Source of the DNA: Medakamo hakoo
Lineage: Eukaryota; Chlorophyta; Trebouxiophyceae; Coccomyxaceae
DNA: 64,000 nt
Direction of reading: 5' to 3'
Assembly: GCA_026636295.1 (NCBI GenBank)
Contig: CP089462.1
Coordinates: 930,001-994,000, forward strand
Within the stretch, counting starts at the first letter, position 1, and each line of letters opens with the position of its first letter. Below the pieces are notes generated by a model. It had not been told where the DNA came from and did no database searches. It worked only from the letters and a program-made list of their open reading frames with translations. Shown here piece by piece: positions 48,736-58,656 of the stretch. The translations under genes and the position numbers were made by a program.

Positions 48736-50624
48736 ATGTCGGACGACGGCGGCGGGGGCGGCGACCCCGCCACCGGCACCTCCGGCCGGCCGTTGACGAA
48801 CGCCGACTTCCGGGCCCTGTTGACCGCGCCCCGGCCGGTGGGCACAGCGCCGCCAGCAGCGGGCCGCGGCACCAAACCCGGTGGTAAACCCAAGAAAGGC
48901 GGCAAGCCCAAAGCCAAGGCGGCGAGCGGCGATGAGGGTGCCGCCGGGCAGACGTACCGGTGAGGTTGGGGCGTGGGTGGAGTGTGGGGGGTGGCGGGCG
49001 CGGCGGGCGTCGCATTTTTTTCTTTCCTCACTCAACCCGGCGCCACCCGGCTGCACAACAAAACAGCGACCGCGCGGCCGAACGCCGCCAGGGCGTCAAC
49101 CCGGACTACGACGGCCTGGACGCGGAAGCCGAAGCGCTCGTGACCAGTGCCGCCGCGGCTCCAGCCACCGCCACGGACGCGACGAAATACTTGGGCGGGT
49201 CGCTCGATAGAACACACTTGGTGAGAGGGCTCGATTACGCTCTCTTAGCCCGCACACGGGACGAGCTGGCGGGCAAAGGCGGTGGCCTGAGGGAAGCTGT
49301 GGAGGATGGCGCCGCGTCCTCAGAAGAAGAGGGCGACGCGGCCGTGGAGGCCGCCATCGCGGCGGCGGCCGCCCGGCGCGCGGCCGCGGCGGCGCAGGTT
49401 GACGCGCAAGCCGCGGCTGCCACCGCGGCCGCGGCCGCCGTCACGTGCGCCACCGCCCGCGGCCGGGCCATTTTGGAGGCAGCCCTGCCACAAGGCGAGG
49501 GCAAACCGCCCGCGCGCACGCTCCCCCTCCCCGCGTTCGCCCCACGACGCACGGCGTTCCTCGTCGACCTGGCCGTGCGCCCGCCGCCGCCGCCGCCCGG
49601 CGGCGGCCCCGACACCCCCGCCGCCGTCCTGGCCGCCGCGGCCGCGGCCCGCCCACACCCACCCACGACGGTGCTGCGCTCCGCCGCCGACTGCCCGCGC
49701 GGGCCGCGGGCCGTGGAGGCTGGGCTGGACGCGGCCGCGCTGGCGGCCCTGCTGAAAGTCCTGGCGTACGTGCGTGGGCCGGGGAAGGCGGGCCGGCGGG
49801 CGGCAGCCGCGGCGGCGGCCTTGTTGGAGCAGGAGCAGGAGGTGGAGGGGGCGGGCGCGGGTCCCGCCGAACCTGCGCCGCCGCCTCCAGCCGCCGCTCC
49901 CGCTGCGCCGACAGGAGGCGCTGTCCCTGCCGATGGCGGCGGCCCGGCCGACGAGGACGACGACATTTTCGGAGACGCCGGCCGCGAGTACGAGCCGGAA
50001 GAGCTGGCTGGCGGAGGGGCGGAAGCCCAGGCTGCCGCCGCCCCATCCAAGCCCGGTGGTGGCGTCTTTGAAGGCGGGGCGGACGCGCTCATGGCGGACT
50101 TGCCCCCACCGCTGACCGCGGCTGGTGGCGGCGCCTCGGCAGAAGCTCCGGCCGCCGCCGGCTCCAAGCCGCGCGTCGGCGACCGTGCCCGCCGCGCCCG
50201 CCCCGGTGAAGTAGAAGAGGACGCGTACGGTGAGCTGTACCCCGGGTACGGTGGGTTCGGCGCGGACTCGGACGACGACGACGGCCGGAAGGACGACGAC
50301 AAGGAAGGCGAGCCGGCCGGTGCGGGTGAGGAGGGGGGAGGCGCCGGCGCGAAGAAAGGCGGCAAGAAAGGCGCGGCCGGCCCTTCCAAGTGGGCCGCCC
50401 GCAAAGAGGAAGCCAAGCTCCAGTCGGAACTGGACAAGATCCAGAACCTGATGGGCGAGAAGGGGCTGGCGGACAAGCACGCGGACGCGTTCAAGGCCGG
50501 CGGGCGTGGCAGTGGCGGCGGCGGTGGCCCGACGCGCGGCGGGGCTGGCGGTGGCGGAGACAAAGCGCCGCCGCCGGGCCCGGCCGAGCGCAAGCGGCGG
50601 CGCATCCTGGACGCGCCGGAGTAG
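48736..50624 (+). CDS. RED/IK spliceosomal protein (SMU2-like)
   Basis: Two exons, 48736-48959 and 49067-50624, joined in phase as QTYRDRAAERRQGVNPDY; 593 residues. The N-terminus has LTNADFRALLTAP, the RED_N start. The conserved block continues GLDAEAEALVTS, KYLGGSLDRTHLVRGLDYAL, LARTRDELAGKG, all typical of IK/RED. A DIFGDAGREYEPEE acidic motif and the C-terminal YGELYPGYGGFGADSDDDD followed by KRRRILDAPE (nuclear-signal-like) match RED_C. Long Ala/Pro runs from about residue 160 to 300 are local. RED and SMU1 associate with the spliceosome before activation. Divergent from the polyQ gene. Confidence 0.93.
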
Positions 50625-50823
50625 TAGAGGCAGTGTAGTTTGATGAAGAGAGGCGCGCGTTTGCAACGCAGACGGGCACGGGCGTGCGGGCCGCGAGGGG
50701 ATGGGCCCCGAAGCTTGAGGTTGGGCCTGGCCCGCAGCCCGGCCCACCCCCTCCCTCCCTCCCCCACACACACCCGTTCCCCCGTCCCTTGACCCTTCCT
50801 CCCCCCAAAACCACCTCCCAACC

Positions 50824-53732
50824 ATGGCCAGCCTCGCCCCGATTTCCCGCGCGCCGGTCGCGCGCCGCACGGTGCGTTGAGATGGCGGGTGTGGGACGGG
50901 TTGGAATGGCGGCCGCGCCGCGTGCGCGGGGGCAAGACGCAACCCGGCCCTAGTGTGTGTTGCCTGGGAGACGAGCGCGCGCGGCCGTCGTCGTCGGCCC
51001 GGGCGAGCGCCGCCCTGGGCCTCTCTCGCTTCGTGCCCCGCGCCTCCGCGCAGACCTCGCGCCACCCCTTTCCACCGCTTTTGTCCGCGTTGGCGGGCAA
51101 GGTCAAGCACAGCCCTTGCCTGGAGACGCGACGGACGGGCCTGGAAGAGGGGAGGAGGGTGGCTGGCCCAGGATCTCGCCCCAGGCCTCTGGCTTCGCCC
51201 GCGAAAATCGCGCCGCGGCGCGGGGAAGGGACGCCCGAGCCCAGCCGGCTGGGAGGCCGCCTGCGCCGCGTCTGCCTCCCTGTGGCGCTGCCCAGGACGC
51301 CACCCTCGCCGAATCTGGGGCGGCATTGGGCGAGGAAGCCGCGACGTGCCCACCACCCCGCCGCGTGCGCTGGCCCGTCGAGCGCTGGCTAGGCAACGCC
51401 CCACCGCGCGCGGGCCGCGCACCACGGGCCTAGCAAACGGTGTGGCGGCGTCGCAGGCGGCGTTCCACCGCCTGCCCGCCCGCCCTGACCACCCGAGCCC
51501 ATGCTTGAGCTCCCGCCCCACCCACTCACCCCCCCGCAAAAACCCGCCCAACCTCTCAACAGGCCACCCGCCGCTCCCGCGTCGTCGTCGTGCGCGCCGA
51601 GGAGCGCACCGTCGTCATCGGCCTGGCCGCCGACTCTGGCTGCGGCAAGTCCACCTTCATGCGCCGCATGACGTCCGTGTTTGGTGGTGCTCCTTCTCCT
51701 CCGGAGGGTGAGTTGTGGGTGGAGGAGGGTGGTGGTGGACGGGCGGAAGAAAAGCACGCGCTGCGGCGTGAGAGGCTGACGACGGCCGATGCGTTCTGGC
51801 GTGCGGGTGGGGGGGTCCGGTGTGCGCCCTTCCCGCCTGACGTCTCTGCCAGGGCATTGAGAGCCGCATGCGGAATACTTGCGCAGGAGGATGTGGTCCG
51901 GAGGCGCGCGCGTGAGGAATGGGACGGCCGCTAGCCAACGCTAGCCACGGCAACCAACCTTACCCTCTCGCGTGCGCGCGCACCGACCACCACCGTACAC
52001 GCCTCGCGGCTGTGGAGTGGTGCTCCGCCCGCCCGCCCCCGCCCACGGCCCGTGCGCGGCGCAAGCGTCTGCAAGCTCCATCCCAGGCGGCGCGGCCGTC
52101 GTGGCGCAACTCCACTCGGAACCACCCTCGCTCACTCATCCATCCACCAAACAAAAAACACGGCACGCATCCACCCATCAGGCGGCAACCCGGACTCCAA
52201 CACGCTGCTGTCCGACATGACCACGGTCATCTGCTTGGACGACTACCACCTGCACGACCGCAACGGCCGCAAGGTACGTGAAACAGCGGTAATAGTGAAA
52301 GCGGCGACCATTTTTGCATCCCCCATTTTTCTCATTTGTTTCCGTCATCCCATCACAAACACCCCGCAGGTCGCCAAGGTCACCGCCCTCGACGAGAAGG
52401 CGCAGAACTTCGACCTGATGTACGAACAAGTCAAGGCTCTGCGCGAGGGCAAGTCCGTGGACAAGCCGATTTACAACCACGTCTCGGGCCTCCTGGACCC
52501 GCCGGAGAAGATTGACGCGCCCAAGATCCTGGTCATTGAGGGCCTGCACCCCTTCTGGGACAAGGTACGTGCGCGCGGCGCATGCGTTGATGCCGGTTTT
52601 GTGGGCGGGGCGGGCGCGGGAACGCCCTCTCCGACGCAGAAGACCACGCGCTCACTCACCCGTCTTGACACCCCCATCACAGCGCGTCCGCGACCTGCTG
52701 GACCTGAAGATCTACCTGGACATCTCCGACGAGATCAAGTTCGCGTGGAAGGTCCAGCGCGACATGGCCGAGCGCGGCCACTCCCTGGAGTCGATCAAGG
52801 CGTCGATCGAGTCGCGCAAGCCGGACTTTGACGCGTACGTCGACCCGCAGAAGAAGTTCGCGGACATCATCATCCAGGTCCTGCCGACGCAGCTGATCCC
52901 GGACGAGAAGGAGGGCAAAGTGCTGCGCGTCCGCATGATCCAGAAGATCGGCAAGGAACTGTTCACGCCGGCGCACCTGTTCGACGATGGTGCGCTTGTG
53001 GAGAGAAACGGGAGTGGTGTTTGGGGCGTCTTTCGGCGCCTTTTTTTGTCTCGAACCTTGACGCGCGCAAACATTCATCAACCACTCACCCATCCCTACC
53101 TTTCACACGCACCTTTTTTCAGGCTCCACCATCTCTTGGATTCCCTGCGGCCGCAAGCTCACGTGCTCGTTCCCTGGCATCAAGTTCTACTACGGCCCGG
53201 ACGTGTACGAGGGCGAAGGCGCGTTTAGTGATCCGTGGGAGGGTTCACCGGAGAGAGGATGATGTGGGCGCAAGCGCTCCGCGATCGCAGAAATGCACTC
53301 GCTGCAACCCACCCACTCTTGCACTCACGTCCCCTCCCCCACGCACAAACAACGACAGAGGTCTCTGTCCTCGAAATGGACGGCCAGTTCGACAACCTGG
53401 AGGAGCTCATCTACGTCGAGTCCCACCTGTCGAACACGTCCGCCAAGTTCTACGGCGAGATCACGCAGCAGATGCTGAAGAACGCGACCTTCCCGGGCTC
53501 CAACAACGGCACGGGCCTGTTCCAGGTGCGTGTCAGTGTTTGTGTGTGTCCATTGCGGCGGTGGAGGGTTCGTGAAGGGGAGGCGTGGCCGCCTGTTTTC
53601 TCTGCCCATCATCCATCCACGCTCTCTCACTCCCGTCTTTCCACCCCTCAACACGCACAGACCATCTGCGGCCTGAAGATCCGTGAGGTGTACGAGAAAA
53701 TTGTGAAGAAAGAGGTGGCGTCCGTCGTGTAA
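50824..53732 (+). CDS. PRK: Phosphoribulokinase (plastid)
   Basis: Eight exons: 50824-50871, 51563-51707, 52182-52273, 52370-52564, 52683-52989, 53123-53218, 53359-53525 and 53661-53732; 373 residues. Phases all agree when the intron at 53219-53358 is taken as GC-AG. Exon 1 and the start of exon 2 are the transit peptide (ASLAPISRAPVARRT, ATRRSRVVVVRAEE). The P-loop is IGLAADSGCGKSTFMRRMTS, including the first thioredoxin-sensitive Cys. VICLDDYHLHDRNG has the second, and WIPCGRKLTCSFPGI the C-terminal Cys pair. Conserved parts include NFDLMYEQVKALREGKSV, VIEGLHPFWD and LPTQLIPDE. It phosphorylates ribulose 5-phosphate with ATP in the Calvin cycle and is switched by thioredoxin and CP12. The first introns are large (691 and 474 bp). 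Codon use is like that of Rubisco activase. Confidence 0.98.
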
Positions 53733-54269
53733 ACAGCGGGCTGAGCGTCGGAAAAAGCAAAAAGCGGCGACGGAGAAGGGGGGTGGTGGGCGGGGTGGTC
53801 GGTTGTTTCATGCGCCGCCTCCCGGCCCTCTCTTTCCCTTCTCCCCGCCTGCGTGTGTGTGTGAGGGCTTCTTTTTTCACAATATGGAGGGGCGATTTCC
53901 TTGTGTGTGTGACATACCAATCGGCGATTTTTTTTCCCTTTCATGGATGGCAGCAGGGAACAGACGGGGTGGTGGTGGTGTGAGAGGTCCCTTCACTCCC
54001 ACTTGTGGCGCGCCAGCCTCTCCTCCTTCCGTCCCGAGGCCCGCGCGCGCCGGTGTGAGGGCGACCCTTCCCGCTTCCTGTCCTCCCACAGGAGCACACA
54101 GTGCCTGGCCACAGGTGCGCACGAGAGCCGAGCATTCAGGCCCTGGGCCGGCGCGGCACGGGCCGGGGCGAAGCAGCACCCCGCGCGGACGCAATCGGCC
54201 GCGCGCGCGAGGCCCCTCACCCCCTTTCCGTCCGCCCACACAGCACAGGAACAACGCACGCCTGCCCTC
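53733..54269. other. Intergenic stretch between PRK and the OPA antiporter
   Basis: 537 bp with no gene supported. The first 150 bp are the PRK 3' untranslated region, with T-rich runs near 53871 and 53929; the rest is the upstream region and 5' leader of the transporter. Open frames here lack motifs. The PRK stop codon lies inside a TGTAA, the green-algal polyadenylation motif, but that may be chance. Confidence 0.6.
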
Positions 54270-56336
54270 ATGGCCTTCTCCCTGCGGGCCGTGCCAGGCT
54301 CTCGGCCGGCCGGCGTGCGTGGAACGCGGTGAGTTTTGTCGTTTTGGTCGTCCGTTTGTTCGCCGCGCCGTTGACCGTGCGCAGGAGGGGTGCGAGGGAG
54401 GGGAGGGGTGCGTTTGCGCGTGCTGCCTGTGTCCCCCCGCAGCGGGCTTGAAACGTCCCCTTCCCGGACGCCGGCCAGCTGCCTGGCCGCGCAGGCGGCC
54501 TGGGCTCTTGGGAGCGAAGAATGGACCCCCAAAAATAGGCGCCACCTGCCCTCACCCGCGCGTGGAAACGGGAGGCCGGGCGCCAATGTCGCGCGCCGCC
54601 CGCCCCTCTCCCCTGTCTCTCACCACCACCACCACCACCACCCCATCCCTCCACCCCCCGTCCCTCACCTCAAAACACACACCAGCACTCAACGCGCGGG
54701 CCGCCCGCTGCCGCACCCACCCGCCGCTGACGCGGCCGCCTCGCCCAACCCGCTGGAAGCCCTGGTCAAAGCCGACATCGCGGCCTCGCACGCGGGCGGT
54801 GCGGATGACGCGCGCGTGGCGGCCGCCGCCGCGGGCGCGGTCGACGCGCTCGCCGCGCGCGCGGCCGCGGCCGCCGCCGCCAAGGCCTCGGCCTTTGGCG
54901 CCGGCAACGGCCGGCCCAAGCCCGCGTCCGCGTCCCCGTCGGGCCCGCCCGCCCGGTACCCGGGCGTCGCCACGCTCCAGGACCTGCCCGCCTACCCGCG
55001 CGATTTCACGGCGCGCCGCGCCCTCACGTTTGGCGGGCTCGTCCTGGGGTACGCCTGCTACTACCTGACGCGCAACTCCCTGACGTACACCGCGCCCGTC
55101 ATGGTGGCGGACCCGGCCCTGGGCATGGACATCACCCGCGTCGGCGCCCTGACGTCCCTGTTCCCCATCGCGTACGGCCTGTCCAAGTTTGTGTCGGGCG
55201 TGCTGGGCGCGCGCTCGTCGCCGACGGTCATGCTGGCGGGCGGCCTCATGGCCACCGCCGCCGTCAACATCGCGTTCGGCTTCGGCACGTCCATGGCCTG
55301 GTTCTGCGCGTTCTGGGCCCTCAACGGCGTCCTCCAGGGGTTTGGCGGCCCCTGCTGCGCCCGCATGCTGACCAGCTGGTTTGCGACCAAGGAGCGCGGG
55401 ACGTACTGGGGCATGTGGAACATCGCCCACAACCTGGGCGGCTTTGCCGCGCCGGTGCTGGCGGGGACGGCCGCGCGCGCCTTTGGCTGGCAGTGGGGCA
55501 TGTGGGCGCCGGGCGCGGTGGGCCTGGTCGTCGGCGCCCTGCTGCTGCTGGCCGTACGCGACTCGCCCGAAGCGTGCGGCTACCCGCCCGTCGAGGCCGT
55601 CAAGGACGCGCCCAAACCCCCGCCGTCCGCGCCCGCCGCGTCCCAGTCGTCCGCCGACAACAAGCCGTCCCTGCTCTCCCTCCTGCTGAACAACGTCCTG
55701 CGCAACCCGTACATCTGGGGCATGGCGCTGACGTACTTCTTCGTGTACGTCGTGCGCCAGGGCGTCACGTCCTGGTTTGTGTTTTACCTGATCAAGGCCA
55801 AGGGCGTCGCGGACGCGGGCGCGGCCGCGTTCCGCGTGTCGGGGCTGGAGTTGGGCGGCCTGGTCGGCTCCCTGCTCGCCGGCCGCCTGTCCGACGCGAT
55901 GATCGCCCGCCACCCGGAGCGCGGCGCGGTCGGCGCGCGCGTCCGCGTCGTCATTGCCTACACCCTGGGCGTCGCCGCCTCGCTCGCCGCCTTTTACGCC
56001 GCGCCCGCGTCCGCCGCCTGGGCGCAGTGGGCGACCGTCTTCATGATCGGCTTCTTCCTGTACGGTCCGCAAATGCTCATCGGCCTGTGCGGCGCCGAAC
56101 TGGTGGGGCCCGAGTCCGTCGGCGCGTCGGAGGGCTTCCTGGGCTGGGTCGCGTACCTGGGCGCGGCCAATGCGGGCGTGCCCCTGTCCCTCATCGTCAA
56201 AAACTATGGGTGGGAAGCCTACTTCGGCGCGCTGCTGGCGGCCTGCGGCGGCGCGCTCCTGCTCCTGGCGCCCATGGTCAACCTCAAGTCGTACGTCCAG
56301 CGCGAAGCGGCGGCCGCGAAAGCCAAGGCGGCTTGA
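54270..56336 (+). CDS. Organophosphate:phosphate antiporter (UhpT/GlpT-like)
   Basis: Two exons, 54270-54328 and 54686-56336, phase 2, 569 residues; another acceptor at 54442 would stay in frame but would translate an intron-like poly-His stretch, so it is not used. The N-terminus is a transit-peptide-like presequence followed by an Ala-rich linker. Twelve hydrophobic segments follow. OPA signatures are ALTFGGLVLGYACYYLTRNS, GMDITRVGALTSLFPIAYGL, WALNGVLQGFGGPCCARMLT, WFATKERGTYWGMWNIAHNL and GGFAAPVLAG. The last motif corresponds to UhpT RGTWWGIWNTSHNIGG. These exchange sugar phosphates or glycerol 3-phosphate for inorganic phosphate, so an envelope hexose-phosphate or triose exchanger is likely. 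Substrate preference cannot be told here. Confidence 0.9.
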
Positions 56337-56678
56337 GAGCGCGTGTGCATGTCACACTTTTCAGGGGGAGGGAGGAGGGGAGCGGCGGCGTGCGCCGTCC
56401 TGTGCTGCGCGCCCTGTGCGCCCTGGTGTGCTCGCGCCCACTGCTGCGTGTGTGGCGGCATGGATGGGGTGGATGGGTGTGGAGAAAGAGAGAGTGCGGG
56501 GGAGGGCGAACGAGCGTGGGTTGTGCCTTCCCTCTCATCCCCTTTTTCTTTTCTTTGGCGTCGTGTGCTTTCGTGGGGGAGGTTATGTGTGCGTGCGTGG
56601 GGGCGTCGTCGTGTGTATTTCGTGGTGTTTTCGTTTTTTTTTCAATCCATCCCGTGTTTTCCATCCACCCGCCCCACC
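56337..56678. other. Converging 3' region of the OPA antiporter and SDHC
   Basis: 342 bp with no gene. GT- and T-rich (T runs near 56546-56560 and 56633-56642), typical of untranslated 3' DNA here. No motif beyond that. Confidence 0.65.
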
Positions 56679-57586
56679 TCACCCGCCCGACAGCGCGGCC
56701 ACGGCCGTCAGCACGCCCGCCACGCCCACGACGACGTACGAGCTCTGCGCGACCCGGTCGTTCTCCAGGGGACCCTCGTGCGAGGCTTGCGCACCGTGTT
56801 TGGCGCCGTCCCAGACCAGGTGCCGGATGCCGCCGGCGTAGTGGTAGGCCAGCGGCGCGGCGACGACGGCGCGGGCGAGCACCGCGGCCGCAGGGTGCGC
56901 GGCCGCCCACGTGCCGAGCGCGCCGGCCACGTCGCCCGTGGTCAGGGCCGCCCAGCCCAGCCCCGTGATCCCAACGCTCAACCCCACGCCCGTCACGCGG
57001 TTGGCGATCGACGTCACCGCGTTGACGGGCATGGCGTAGTGGAAGGCGAGCGGCAGGGGGCCGAGGCTGGGCGTGCCCGCGCCCGGGACGTCCTCGAACA
57101 CGTGCGGCGAGACGGGGCGCTTGGCCGCCAGGGACAGGTGATCGGGCGGGGTGCCCAGGAAGGCCGTGCCCGGGTGGTAGGGCGAGTCCCGCCCCCAGAA
57201 TTCGGGGACGTTGGCGTGACTGTTGGGGTGGTGGGTGGGGTGGGACGGAGAGGAGAGGTGGACGTTGAGAGGGTGGGGGGCGCGCGTCGATGGAACCGGG
57301 CAGCGTTCTTTTTTGACGTCGGCGCGGCCGTGGGACGCGTCCGCAGACCATCAAACGCGCGTGAAACTATTGGCTGAATACTCAGCACCCCTCTGGGCTG
57401 TGCGCAGCAGGCGGAGGAAGCCAGGAGCGGCCGTGCGGCCGCACGAACGCCGGCGTGAGCAAAGCCAATGCCCTCTCTCCTCTCAACTCACCGGACTTGC
57501 TGGAGCAGGGCCGCCGCGCCCGAGGGCGAGCGGGCGGCCAGGGCAGCGCCCTGGCGCGCGCTCCGCGCCAGCAGGGCGTGCGCCAT
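56679..57586 (-). CDS. SDHC: Succinate dehydrogenase cytochrome b subunit (SDHC)
   Basis: Two exons, 57586-57492 and 57219-56679, phase 2 (QQVR|HANVPEF), 211 residues. The N-terminal exon MAHALLARSARQGAALAARS is a mitochondrial presequence. The family motif is AAKRPVSPHVFEDV, corresponding to the RP.SPHL start, then AFHYAMPVNAVTSIANRVTG with the quinone-site Ser and Arg. Three transmembrane segments follow (GVGLSVGITGLGWAALTTG, ARAVVAAPLAYHYAGGIRHL with the haem His, SSYVVVGVAGVLTAVAAL). HYAGGIRHLVWDG is the usual H.GIRHL.WD block. It is one of the two membrane anchors of mitochondrial complex II. Its start codon lies 189 bp from that of the other anchor. Confidence 0.93.
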
Positions 57587-57775
57587 TGGGATGAGTGGGT
57601 GTGGATGCGCCGCGGAGGCGTTTTGTTTTGGGGTTGTGGCTGCGCGTTGTCGCCCCGCCCGGGCGTCACACCTCTTTCCATTCGTCGGCCGGCCTCGCGC
57701 GAGGAGGACTGTCGCCTTTCCCACGGCCAGCCGCAGCGTGTGGCGTCCGCCTCTGGGCATTGCCCCCTCTCAGCC

Positions 57776-58550
57776 ATGAACCTGGCCAAGATCCTGGCGG
57801 GTGCGTTTTTGGGTGGCTGTGTTTTTGGGGCGCGACGAATGCCTTCGATGCTTTTTTCTCGCGCCGCGCCCTCTATCACGCAGCTCCCGTCCCCGGTCCA
57901 GGGCCTGAGTGGAGAGAATAGTCACACGAGCCTCGCCGCCAGCGAGCGTGAGCACGCAGGGGGCGCCCTGCGCACGAACGGGACCGGAAGAAAGACCGCG
58001 CGCGCTCATCGACCAACCGCCCTTCTCTCGACCACCCCTCGACACCCAACAGCCGACACGGCCGGCGACACGATGCGCCACCTGTACCACAAGTCCGCGT
58101 ACGCCCTGGCAGGTGAGTGTGGAGATGAGAGAGAGGGCTGATGGTGTGTGAAAACACACACACGCGCTCTCGCCGCCGCCCGTCTCATTTTCCATCCCAA
58201 CCCCCCACCCTCAAGGCCTCGTCCCGCTCGCGGCCCTGACCAATGAAGGCGACGGCGCCGCCCGCGTCGTGGACGCGGGCTTGGCCATCGCCTTGCCCAT
58301 CCACTCCCACATCGCGCTCAACTACGTCGTGTCCGACTACGTGCCGCGCGGCTTCCGCACCGGCGCGCGGTGGGGTGTGTTAGCGACGAGTGTTGTGTCT
58401 GCGCTGGGTTTGGCCCGCCTCGCCGCGAGTGGGCCCGGGTTGACGGCGACGGTCAAGCGGCTGTGGCACCCCGCTGTCGCGGACCGGGTGCGGGCGGAGG
58501 ACGCGAAGGCGGCGGCCAAGGCGGCGAAAGTGGCCGCAAAGAAGGCGTGA
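57776..58550 (+). CDS. Succinate dehydrogenase small membrane anchor subunit (SDHD-like)
   Basis: Three exons: 57776-57800, 58053-58112 and 58216-58550, phases agree (1 and 1), 139 residues. Residues 20-100 match SDHD: RHLYHKSAYALAGLVPLAAL, then IALPIHSHIALNYVVSDYVP. In SDHD the corresponding helix reads H..GL..V..DYV, with the haem-ligand His and the Asp-Tyr of the quinone site. A third hydrophobic helix is GVLATSVVSALGLARLAASG, and the C-terminus is Lys/Ala-rich. The presequence is very short (MNLAKILA), so an upstream start is possible; upstream in-frame sequence has no stop for some distance. Divergent from SDHC. Function as complex II anchor with SDHC is likely. Confidence 0.85.
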
Positions 58551-58656
58551 TGGGTGTTTGGGTGGGAGAGCGTTTGTAGAGAGCCCCGTCCACGAAAAAA
58601 AAAACAGCCGGGGTTAAGCCGTCGATTCACCGCACAGAAAAAAAAACCAACACAAA

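Noticed and set aside
54442-54685. Extra exon in the OPA antiporter with a poly-His stretch
   Set aside because: The His run is translated from a CAC-rich pyrimidine tract before a good acceptor (accag at 54681-54685); in-frame reading is a by-product of composition.
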